Of a stretch of 11,806 nucleotides of DNA, positions 1 through 5,738 are shown piece after piece. Under the pieces are notes generated by a model. It saw nothing but the letters and a program-made list of their open reading frames with translations, searched no databases and was not told the DNA's origin. The translations under genes and the position numbers were made by a program. The DNA is from Thermodesulfovibrionales bacterium (GTDB lineage: Bacteria > Nitrospirota > Thermodesulfovibrionia > Thermodesulfovibrionales > Dissulfurispiraceae). The stretch is taken from contig JAJOKM010000129.1 of NCBI GenBank assembly GCA_021129835.1, positions 1 to 11,806 on the forward strand. Reading direction: 5' to 3'. How positions within the stretch are numbered: position 1 is the stretch's first letter; each line of letters starts with the position of its first letter.

Positions 1-589
1 ATCCCTGCTCCAGGCATAGCTCACGGAGAAGGTTAAGGGTCTCGAGTTGATGGTTAATATCTAAATGGGCTGTCGGTTCATCAAGAAGAAGCACCTTAGG
101 TTGCTGAGTTAATGCTCTAGCGATAGTTAAACGCTGTCTTTCGCCACCAGAAAGCTCACCCACCCTTCGCTCGGCAAAGGCGATGGTCTGGGTCGCCTCC
201 ATTGCCCGCCGGGCGATAGCCAGATCCTTTTCTCCTTCGTAGCCAAAGCGGCCGAGATGCGGTGTTCGTCCCATCAGCACTATCTCAAAGGCAGTAAAGA
301 GCTCAGGCAAGACTGGATTCTGAGGAACCACTGCTACCACCCGGGCTAAATCACCCCGGCTCATCTTGGCTACATTATGCCCATTAATAAAGATCTGCTC
401 CGACCGAAATGCGATCAAGCGAGTTATTCCCTTAATTAAAGTGGATTTACCGCAGCCATTGGGTCCGATAATGCCTACCATCTCACCCGGCTTAACTTCT
501 AGGTCAATATCCCGCAACACTACGCTTTTACCATAGCCTAAAGTAATCCCATGAACATGCAAGCTATCCATTTCGAAGACACCTTTCAT
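1..589 (-). CDS. ABC importer ATP-binding protein, FecE/BtuD-like (3' end outside window)
   Basis: Reading leftward from an ATG at 589, the frame stays open to the window edge and gives about 196 residues. It is the nucleotide-binding subunit of an ABC importer, which hydrolyses ATP at the inner face of the cytoplasmic membrane. The order of motifs is canonical: Walker A GPNGCGKST (about residues 43-51), Q-loop VVPQNP, signature LSGGERQR, Walker B VLLLDEPT followed by the D-loop AHLD. The switch histidine and C-terminus lie beyond the edge. The closest family by feel is the iron/siderophore/cobalamin group (FecE, FhuC, BtuD). It lies on the same strand and downstream of a cobalamin riboswitch and a btuB remnant, so B12 import is the best inference, but heme or siderophore import cannot be excluded. 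A second in-frame ATG six codons in (571) could also be the start; no strong Shine-Dalgarno is seen for either. Confidence 0.93.
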   Translation of the reverse strand, partial: MKGVFEMDSLHVHGITLGYGKSVVLRDIDLEVKPGEMVGIIGPNGCGKSTLIKGITRLIAFRSEQIFINGHNVAKMSRGDLARVVAVVPQNPVLPELFTAFEIVLMGRTPHLGRFGYEGEKDLAIARRAMEATQTIAFAERRVGELSGGERQRLTIARALTQQPKVLLLDEPTAHLDINHQLETLNLLRELCLEQG

Positions 590-600
590 AACCCGAACAA

Positions 601-660
601 GTCGGAATCAAAAATTTTGAAATCCAAATGCCAAATAAAATCCAAAATCCAAATGTCAAA
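601..660. repeat. Degenerate A/T-rich word repeat upstream of the ABC ATPase
   Basis: This stretch is built from shuffled copies of AAATCCAAAT and AAATGCCAAAT-like words. It ends exactly where a GTAACTACTC motif begins at 661. It sits directly upstream of the ATPase start. A similar block, in the same orientation relative to its gene, sits upstream of nrdD at 5648-5726. It has no coding potential. Confidence 0.6.
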
Positions 661-673
661 GTAACTACTCCGG
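661..673 (+). repeat. Solitary end of the GTAACTACTC inverted-repeat family
   Basis: The sequence GTAACTACTCCGGTA matches 13 of 15 positions of the terminal motif GTAACTACTCAGGTT that bounds the complete elements at 3592-3711 and 5501-5627. No matching inverted partner is evident nearby, so this looks like a solo or truncated end. Confidence 0.5.
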
Positions 674-680
674 TATACTT

Positions 681-830
681 TCTTTATCCCCCTCGGTGGT
701 AAAGAGGGGTGAGGGGAGATTTTATGAATCATAATTATCTCCATATTTCTCCTAAATTATACGAAAGCATAGTTGCTATCCAAATGTCTTCAAATCCCCC
801 CTCGCCCCCCTTTTCTAAAGTGGGGATAAG
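681..830. repeat. Inverted-repeat element with C-rich arms
   Basis: The left arm (681-723) contains TTTATCCCCCT then AAAGAGGGGTGAGGGGAGAT. The right arm (792-830) is its imperfect reverse complement, containing AAATCCCCCCTCGCCCCCC then AAAGTGGGGATAA. Each arm also contains its own smaller hairpin (CCCC...GGGG). The A/T-rich spacer is about 68 nt. The form resembles a small non-autonomous palindromic element; no ORF is carried. It fills the gap between the ABC ATPase start and the left end of the insertion sequence. Confidence 0.7.
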
Positions 831-842
831 TAAAAAACATAT

Positions 843-1941
843 GGTTCTTCTCTCATTTTCTACAGTACTGGCAGAGGTATAGGGAGAGGGTTATCGGCCT
901 GAAAGATTTTAAGGATGAAGTATTTAAGGTTATGGAATCCACAGTCTTTGCGTCTTATAAGTCCTATTTTTCTGTTATTACCCTCTAAGATTGCCGTGTT
1001 TATGGGATAGAGGCAGTAACTCCAAAGCCCTGACCTTATGAATCTCAAGCATATTGGCAAAATCCATTAAGGGCTGAATATCGCTCTCATAAGCCATATC
1101 ACACCAGTTATCAAGGGCTCTATTAAACTGGGCAACTGTTACACACTCCCAGAATTCTTTCAGTTGTTCGAGCAAGGTGTACGCAGTGTTAAGAGGTATG
1201 TTGATATTTAAAAGCTGTTTTAAACGTATCTCGCCTTCATCTTTCAATCTCTTAAGGTTCATAACGAGGAGCCACTTTGTTTTTTTGAAAAACCCCTTAT
1301 GCTCTTCATCTGTCTTTTTAAATTCATCGATCCTTATACGATCCATAACCTTGTTAAAGTCCTGTATTATATGGAACTTGTCATGGACTATTAGTGTTTT
1401 TGGGCAGTGCTCCTTTACAGCGCCAATGTACGCTTTAGACATATCTATGGCAACAGTTTTGATAAGCTTAGAGCGTTCTTCTCCTACTGCCTTAAAGAAC
1501 TTCGATGCGGTTTCCTTGTTTTTTCCTATTCCTACCCCGATAAGGCGTGAGTTGTTAAGATCAAAGACACATGTGAGATATTTATGGCCCTTTTTATAGG
1601 AGACCTCATCCATGCCAATGACCGCTATATTATCTAAGCTTGGAGCTTCGAATCTATGTCCAAGATACGCCTTGTATATGTTCTTGACTGTCTTCCAATT
1701 AAGAGCGAAGCACATGGCCAGAACAGTTAATGGAAGATGCTGACATAGCCAGGCAACAGCTTCCTCAAGACGTCTGGTCGCCCGGGCATAGCTTAAAATA
1801 TCTTTGGGGATTGTCACTGACATATGATTACTCCTTTCTTAAGAATAGTTTGCTTGGTAACTCCCTATTCTTCTAAAGAAATCTATGTTCATCAATCCCT
1901 GCTTTCTTTCTACGCTAACCGTAAAAGATGGGAGGAGAGCC
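843..1941 (-). mobile_element. ISL3-family insertion sequence, degraded (about 1.1 kb)
   Basis: The boundaries come from imperfect terminal inverted repeats. The left end reads GGTTCTTCTCTCATTTTCTA from 843. The right end, on the minus strand, reads GGCTCTCCTCCCATCTTTTA from 1941. Over the first 24 positions 18 match, and all six mismatches are transitions. The element encodes an ISL3-type DDE transposase and is shorter than a typical 1.3-1.5 kb member, which fits the missing N-terminal coding part. The eight bases outside each end (AAACATAT at 835-842 and GTGGTGGG at 1942-1949) do not match, so no target duplication remains. It interrupts the btuB-like receptor gene at 1942. Confidence 0.8.
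860..1823 (-). pseudogene. ISL3-family transposase, N-terminally truncated and frameshifted
   Basis: The main open frame (1823 to 978, 281 residues) is the DDE domain of an ISL3 transposase, which would cut and join IS ends. Key pieces are a helix-turn-helix-like segment at about residues 30-50, the first catalytic Asp in GMDEVSYKKGHKYL (D72) and the second in TVAIDMSKAY (D127). Near 1031-1037 the frame is lost. The conserved C-terminus continues in another minus-strand frame down to 860 as CLYPINTAILEGNN, then RKDCGFHNLKYFILKI, and holds the third acidic residue. One extra base around 1034 explains this. The N-terminal zinc-binding domain is absent. A short in-IS peptide MNIDFFRRIG (from 1892) looks like the original start region before an internal deletion. 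The ATG at 1823 has a good ribosome site (GAAAGGAG). The product is very unlikely to be active. Confidence 0.85.
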
Positions 1942-2313
1942 GTGGTGGGGCTATTTACCCTTACTCCATCAATTAATACAAGGGTATGTCTTGACGCCGC
2001 CCCCCTTAAGAAAATTGAGGTCGTTGCCCCCGATCCTCCTGTTTGGACCACATCCAATCCCGGAAGGCCACGCAGGGACTCTAAAATCGTTATTTCTCCT
2101 CCCTCGGCAATCTCTTCGGCATCTATTATGGTTACTGAAGCGGATATTCCCTTGATGGGTTCTGGATGGCGGGTGGCGGTTATTACGATCTCTTCTAAAT
2201 CAAAGACTATTACTGGGCTTTCTTCTCTTTCGGTCGCCCCGACCTTAGTCGTGACAGAAAGCAATGCAATGAGGCATAAAACCCCCTCTTAACCTAAAGG
2301 CCTTTTTCATCAT
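1942..2313 (-). pseudogene. btuB: TonB-dependent cobalamin receptor, N-terminal remnant
   Basis: Outer-membrane receptor of the BtuB type: it would bind corrinoids at the cell surface and pass them inward using TonB energy. The remnant keeps a ribosome site (GGAGG at 2320-2324), an ATGATGAAAAAG start at 2313, a hydrophobic signal peptide, a TonB box-like EEIVITATRHPEPIKG and the first part of the plug domain (ILESLRGLPGLDVVQ, then SIFLRGAASRHTLVLIDGV). Two lesions are visible. A run of five G (2282-2286) shifts the frame inside the signal peptide; removing one G restores FRLRGVLCLIALLSV joined to the plug. The coding sequence then stops at VNSPTTA, where the insertion sequence begins. The whole beta-barrel (about 450 residues or more) is missing and is not found beyond the IS. 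The B12 assignment rests on the riboswitch just upstream. Confidence 0.85.
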
Positions 2314-2340
2314 CTTTTTCCTCCTCGAGAATACTTCCCA

Positions 2341-2440
2341 TGACAGACAATAGACCGGACTCCCTGTCTTATGAGCAGGATTACCGTTGCGGGACAGTGG
2401 AAGGAATCTCACCTTCACTTCCTTTGCCTATCTGGTTAGA
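2341..2440 (-). promoter_or_regulatory. Cobalamin riboswitch (B12 box) upstream of btuB
   Basis: On the minus strand the aptamer core is readable: GGTGAGATTCC (2413-2403), CCCGCAACGGTAA (2393-2381, the highly conserved core) and AGTCCGGTCTATTGTC (2361-2346, matching the B12-box pattern). It ends about 30 nt before the btuB start. Adenosylcobalamin binding would normally switch off the downstream uptake genes. No terminator with a U-run is obvious between aptamer and start, so control through ribosome access (GGAGG at 2320-2324) is more likely. It still looks intact although its target gene is ruined. The outer limits of the helix are approximate. Confidence 0.9.
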
Positions 2441-2598
2441 GTTAATTTTTCAAGAAAATAATAGAGTCTAAGCTAATCTCTAAATTTCTCGCCTCCCTCT
2501 CTGCTTTTGGATTGACCCTACCTCTCATGGGCGACTAAAGCCGTCTATGACCCAATGAAATTCATAATGCTACTTAAATCTTTCCTAAAATGTCAAGT

Positions 2599-3067
2599 AA
2601 AAGAAGGGGGCACTTCCCATATTTTCATTGACACAGCAGTTATCCCTTTATTTAGGATACTTTTCTCACCATCTGAGCTTACTCCCTTATGCCAAATCAT
2701 ATACAATCTGTGGAGAGGAGCAAGATACATAAAACGGAATCCTGTTAGGGCTAATCTTGCAGAAAGAACCGAAGATTATCTCTCCTGCGACGCTGACTTC
2801 CACGCGTGACACGGGGGGCATAACAAGCAAAATGGTATTTAAAGGATGCTGGATTTCCGCTCAAAGGACTGCGGGAATGACAGTCTGCGGGACTTCGGGA
2901 ACAACAACCAGAGACTTTTACAAGAGAGACTCTTATCATGAAAAGTTATTAATATCAGTTATTTACAAGATACCTCCGTGTCAAGTGTGTCCGGGTGTCA
3001 GCCTAAGAAGGCAGTGCGGCCAAAAGGGGAAAAGTGAAAGAAATACGGGAAGTGCCCCCCTTTTTTT
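2599..3067. mobile_element. Decayed RAYT-type element bounded by inverted GGGAAGTGCCCCC repeats
   Basis: The left end has AAGGGGGCACTTCCC followed by ATATTT (2604-2624). The right end has its reverse complement, AAATACGGGAAGTGCCCCCC (3041-3060), followed by a T-run to 3067. Inside lies the C-terminal scrap of a REP-associated transposase (2708-2806). A second, nested inverted pair follows: GCTGAC...TGACACGGGG (2792-2818) against CCTCCGTGTCA...TGTCAGC (2973-3002). Between these is a small palindrome, TTTCCGC...GCGGGAATGACA (2854-2882), of a type scattered in many bacterial genomes. The longer open frames here are accidental. The element abuts the broken hicA gene. Confidence 0.6.
2708..2809 (+). 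pseudogene. REP-associated tyrosine transposase (Y1/IS200-like), C-terminal fragment
   Basis: About 33 residues are recognisable, centred on RYIKRNPVRANLAERTEDY. This matches the conserved RYIERNPVRAxLVxxxEDY signature near the C-terminus of RAYT (TnpA_REP) transposases, single-strand DNA enzymes that act on REP palindromes. The HUH motif and catalytic tyrosine region that should precede it are absent, so it cannot function. The upstream open frame back to 2555 does not resemble the family. It lies inside inverted GGGAAGTGCCCCC repeats that may be its former recognition sequence. Confidence 0.75.
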
Positions 3068-3129
3068 AGTGTCGAGCAATAAAAAAATAATGGCTATTTG
3101 GCTCTTTCTCATTTTTAAGTTTCATATCT

Positions 3130-3231
3130 TTATGCTGGGTTATACCATTTCCTATGAGAACCACTGCCTCTCCTTTGAATTTCTTTACATCCAAGTTCTA
3201 ACAGTTTATTAGCGATTTCTCTGTATTTCAC
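3130..3231 (-). pseudogene. hicA: HicA-family toxin remnant
   Basis: HicA toxins are small RNases of about 60-80 residues with a double-stranded-RNA-binding-like fold. They cleave mRNA and are held inactive by HicB. Starting at a GTG whose first base is the last base of the hicB stop (TAGTG, 3233-3229), the frame reads VKYREIANKLLELGCKE and then SGSHRKWYNPA before TAA. That is the start of HicA including the GSHRKW segment, whose histidine is catalytic in the family. Only 33 codons remain. Just after the stop, the bases at 3131-3117 in a shifted frame read KDMKL. This resembles the KDLKLGTLR segment of full-length members, so an internal deletion of roughly a dozen codons plus a frame change is likely. 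Probably inactive. Confidence 0.8.
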
Positions 3232-3485
3232 TATAATTCCACAGGAATCAGTGTTTCTGTCCACATAGCTGAATTAGGGGTTATTTCTTGTAAAACCTCT
3301 GGTAAAGGTTTATTCAAGTCTTCATAGGCTTCAATCAATGCAGTTAAAGCATCCGCTACATTAGGTATTACTTCATTTAGGTTGTCAGCCTCCGTAATTA
3401 AATCGGGTAAAATTGGACACGTTATTGTATAACCACCTTCTGGCTGTGGCTCTAAGATTAATGGCAATTTATAAATGCTTTTCAT
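3231..3485 (-). CDS. hicB: HicB-family antitoxin
   Basis: An 84-residue protein with the degraded RNase-H-like HicB fold, which binds and blocks the HicA toxin and often represses its own operon. Recognisable stretches are YKLPLILEPQPEGGYTITCP, LPDLITEADNLNEVIPNV and ADALTALIEAYEDLNKPLPE. The length is normal for the short HicB forms that lack an added DNA-binding domain. It overlaps the following hicA by one base (TAGTG), typical of translational coupling. The ribosome site is weak (ACAGGTAAAGTGCAATG). With hicA broken, this is an antitoxin without its cognate toxin. It may persist as a relic or neutralise related toxins elsewhere; that is inference. Confidence 0.9.
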   Translation of the reverse strand: MKSIYKLPLILEPQPEGGYTITCPILPDLITEADNLNEVIPNVADALTALIEAYEDLNKPLPEVLQEITPNSAMWTETLIPVEL

Positions 3486-3591
3486 TGCACTTTACCTGTA
3501 ATAAGCCAAATAGCTTATACAAAAAATTAAAGAGTTATTTCCTTATTATATATGATTTGACTGCAACATTTATACAATTTCATCTTAATCT

Positions 3592-3711
3592 GTAACTGCT
3601 CAGGTTCACGGTTATAAAGGATAGTTATCAGTTGCCAGTTATCAGTTAACGTAAACTGTGAACCGTAAACTGTGAACTGGCAACTTTGAACCTGACAACC
3701 TGAGTAGTTAC
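3592..3711. repeat. Inverted-repeat element, copy 1 (GTAACTRCTCAGGTT ends)
   Basis: A 120-nt non-coding element. The left end is GTAACTGCTCAGGTT (3592-3606). The right end is the inverse of GTAACTACTCAGGTT (3697-3711). Inside are a second inverted pair, AGTTGCCAGTT (3630-3640) with AACTGGCAACT (3675-3685), and a tandem GTAAACTGTGAAC (3651-3663 and 3665-3677). The whole can fold into one long hairpin. It sits between the hicB start and the 3' end of the isocitrate dehydrogenase gene, where it might also act as a transcription or mRNA end structure. Confidence 0.8.
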
Positions 3712-3745
3712 CCCAATGGGTGATTTTGGGTGTTCACCCCTTATT

Positions 3746-5212
3746 TTACTGCCCCTGACCGAGGGTATATCCCTGCTTGCCATTTATCAGGTAAAGGTTT
3801 TCGAGTTTGATCCACTCGATGTTGCGCTGCTCGATTCGCTTTAGCAGAGATCGAATATCAGCATTTGTAGTGCAAGCCGATTCTTTGGGTGGCTGGAATC
3901 GACAACGCCAGTGGTCGGTGCAGAATGTTTCGGGAAGACCGCCCGGATACACCTTTTGCCCGCGGTTGGTAATCATAATCAGGCGAAATTCAGGCTCGGC
4001 AATCTGTCCTAGTTTTTCACCAAGCTCATCGGCTGATAATTTGCTGTTTCTAACAAAGACATCCACGCCATCTAACTGCATCTCTGAGTTGCGAACATTA
4101 GTCAGTTTTGGTTTTTGAAAGTTGGCGACCCTCCCGATGTAATGGACTGGCTTAAGATGTTCAGGCTTTCGTCCTATATTGGCGGCTACAACCCTCGAGA
4201 AATCTGAGGTGCTGACTTCTCTGTATCTTTTTATGCCTGTGCCCTTTACCTTGCGCGCTAGGTCATAAGTATATATACCGTCTTCGATAGTCTTGAGCCA
4301 GGCATTATGAACTCGCTCAGCGACATCGGGCTGGCCGATATGGACAAGCATCATTACCCCTGCCAAAAGCAGTCCGGATGGGTTGGCTATATCTTTTCCG
4401 GCATGCCTTGGCGCTGAGCCATGAATCGCCTCGAACATTGCGTAGTTATCACCGATGTTTGCCGAGGGGGACAATCCTACCGAGCCAGCAATCTGTCCAA
4501 GCATGTCTGAGACGATGTCGCCATATAGATTTGGCAACACAACTACATCAAAGTCTTCGGGGGTATCTGCCAGCTTGGCTGTGCCTATATCTATAATCCA
4601 GTGCTCACTTTCGATGTCAGGGTATCCTGAGGCGACCTCATCAAATACCTTATGAAAGAGCCCGTCGGTAATCTTCATTATGTTGTCTTTTGTCATACAG
4701 GTAACTTTTTTGCGGCCATAGGTACGGGCATACTCAAAGGCATATTGCGATATACGCTCACAACCAGGGCGTGATATCAGCTTGAGACACTGAACGACCT
4801 CGGTGGTCTGCTGATGCTCAATGCCTGCATAAAGGTCTTCCTCATTTTCGCGTATAACGACTACATCCATCTGAGGGTGTTTTATAGGAACAAACGGGTG
4901 GTAACTAACGGCCGGGCGCACATTGGCATAAAGGCTGAGTGTCTTGCGGATAGTAACATTAAGGCTTTTGTATCCTTCTCCCTGGGGAGTGGTGATAGGG
5001 GCCTTATAAAATACTTTGCAGTCCCTGAGGATGTCCCATGTATCCTCAGCAATTCCAGCAGTATGTCCTCTAAGATAGACCTTGTCGCCAATCTCGATAA
5101 ACTTTGGCTTGATGGCAGCACCGGCCTCTGATAAAACATGCAGACACGCATCCATTATCTCTGGTCCGATGCCATCTCCTCTGGCGACGGAAATTGTTCG
5201 TGTCTTGGTCAT
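3746..5212 (-). CDS. icd: Isocitrate dehydrogenase, long Thermus-like form
   Basis: Oxidative decarboxylation of isocitrate to 2-oxoglutarate in the cytosol (TCA cycle, glutamate supply). From the ATG at 5212 the protein is 488 residues. An upstream in-frame ATG at 5266 is less likely, because homology begins at MTKTRTISVARGDGIGPE and AGGGAG lies about 10 nt before 5212. Substrate-binding residues are visible in SLNVTIRK (S83, N85, R89), NVRP (R99), LYAG (Y128) and TKDN (K175). Metal-binding aspartates are in NLYGDIVSD (D232, D236). The coenzyme loop reads HGSAPRHAG (R269, H270), at the positions that are Lys-Tyr in the E. coli NADP enzyme and Arg-His in eukaryotic NADP enzymes, so NADP use is a reasonable inference. 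The last 140 or so residues are the extra C-terminal domain of the roughly 490-residue Thermus-type enzymes. No TCA-cycle neighbour is present. Confidence 0.95.
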   Translation of the reverse strand: MTKTRTISVARGDGIGPEIMDACLHVLSEAGAAIKPKFIEIGDKVYLRGHTAGIAEDTWDILRDCKVFYKAPITTPQGEGYKSLNVTIRKTLSLYANVRPAVSYHPFVPIKHPQMDVVVIRENEEDLYAGIEHQQTTEVVQCLKLISRPGCERISQYAFEYARTYGRKKVTCMTKDNIMKITDGLFHKVFDEVASGYPDIESEHWIIDIGTAKLADTPEDFDVVVLPNLYGDIVSDMLGQIAGSVGLSPSANIGDNYAMFEAIHGSAPRHAGKDIANPSGLLLAGVMMLVHIGQPDVAERVHNAWLKTIEDGIYTYDLARKVKGTGIKRYREVSTSDFSRVVAANIGRKPEHLKPVHYIGRVANFQKPKLTNVRNSEMQLDGVDVFVRNSKLSADELGEKLGQIAEPEFRLIMITNRGQKVYPGGLPETFCTDHWRCRFQPPKESACTTNADIRSLLKRIEQRNIEWIKLENLYLINGKQGYTLGQGQ

Positions 5213-5252
5213 AAATGGTATCTCCCTGCTTGCGTTTGCTGTACACTCATAC

Positions 5253-5270
5253 GGACATACAGACATACAG
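5253..5270. repeat. Tandem 8-mer GACATACA in the icd leader
   Basis: Two perfect copies of GACATACA (5254-5261 and 5262-5269) lie about 40 nt upstream of the icd start. A partial copy (CATACG) precedes them. On the transcript strand this reads as repeated TGTATGTC. It might be a regulator site or only a slippage repeat; there is no other support. Confidence 0.35.
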
Positions 5271-5308
5271 AAATATCGAATTTTGCCTCTTGTAGTTTTA
5301 AGCCTTTT

Positions 5309-5338
5309 ATTTTAAACTCTTTCATCGATGAAATTCAA
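5309..5338 (-). promoter_or_regulatory. Possible sigma70-type promoter for icd
   Basis: On the minus strand, TTGAAT (5338-5333) is separated by 18 nt from TAAAAT (5314-5309), about 100 nt before the icd start. The match is moderate and the region is A/T-rich, so chance is quite possible. The rest of this gap (to about 5432) shows no gene. Confidence 0.3.
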
Positions 5339-5432
5339 GATACTGGAGGCCCTTTTCATTTCGAGTGGGCAGCGACATTTTGAAGAATCGCCCAGTTTAG
5401 GCAATAGAGAAATCATGGGTCTCATTTCTTTC

Positions 5433-5461
5433 TTGACATCCACAATATGTTGTAGTATATA
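5433..5461 (+). promoter_or_regulatory. Strong sigma70-type promoter for the nrdD operon
   Basis: TTGACA (5433-5438), a 17-nt spacer and TATATA (5456-5461) form a near-consensus promoter pointing at nrdD. The -10 is covered by a perfect 12-bp palindrome TAGTATATACTA (5453-5464). The spacer holds a second near-palindrome ACAATATGTTGT (5442-5453). The second resembles half of an NrdR box (consensus near ACACTATATATAGTGT, about 12 of 16 matches when aligned), which would suit a ribonucleotide reductase operon. The two sites are closer together than usual NrdR box pairs. Leader length to nrdD is about 270 nt. Confidence 0.65.
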
Positions 5462-5500
5462 CTATACTCCTCTACTAAATAGAGAATTTTAAAGAGACTT

Positions 5501-5627
5501 GTAACTACTCAGGTTCAAGGTTCCGGGGTTCACGGTTCACAGTTAAAGAGCGATGAAAAAAAGAGTCAGGATGAAGCGCACAAAGCAGACAACCGTGAAC
5601 CTTGAACTTAACAACCTGAATAGTTAC
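5501..5627. repeat. Inverted-repeat element, copy 2 (GTAACTACTCAGGTT ends)
   Basis: A 127-nt non-coding element. The left end is GTAACTACTCAGGTTCAAGG (5501-5520). The right end is the inverse of GTAACTATTCAGGTT (5613-5627). Subterminal TTCAAGGTTC and CACGGTT words recur in inverted order on both sides. The hexamer AGAGAC flanks it on both sides (5493-5498 and 5628-5633), a possible target duplication with two extra bases on the left. It lies in the 5' leader between the promoter and nrdD and would be transcribed as a hairpin. Confidence 0.8.
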
Positions 5628-5647
5628 AGAGACCTAATTAAGGCAAT

Positions 5648-5726
5648 TTAAATATCAAATATAAAGATGCAAAATGTTTTTAAGAAAATAATTTTGATAT
5701 TTAAATTTTGATTTTTGATATTTTTT
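5648..5726. repeat. A/T-rich word repeat in the nrdD leader
   Basis: The stretch repeats TTTGATATTTAAATTTTGAT-type words and partly inverted AAATATCAAAT. It ends right at the nrdD ribosome site (AAGGAGG, 5727-5733). It has the same style, orientation and placement relative to a gene as the block at 601-660. No coding potential; minus-strand open frames here come from base bias. Confidence 0.5.
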
Positions 5727-5738
5727 AAGGAGGTTGAC

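Noticed and set aside
1885..2292. 135-codon plus-strand open frame
   Set aside because: It is antisense to the btuB remnant, which has clear TonB box and plug motifs on the other strand.
2757..3212. 151-codon plus-strand open frame
   Set aside because: It crosses a transposase remnant, several palindromes, the element end and antisense hicA. It has no family resemblance or ribosome site.
3651..3677. Start of a tandem or CRISPR array (GTAAACTGTGAAC twice)
   Set aside because: Only two units separated by one base, inside a larger inverted-repeat element.
3712..3745. Rho-independent terminator after icd
   Set aside because: Only a 4-bp GGGT/ACCC stem is possible and no U-run follows on the minus strand.
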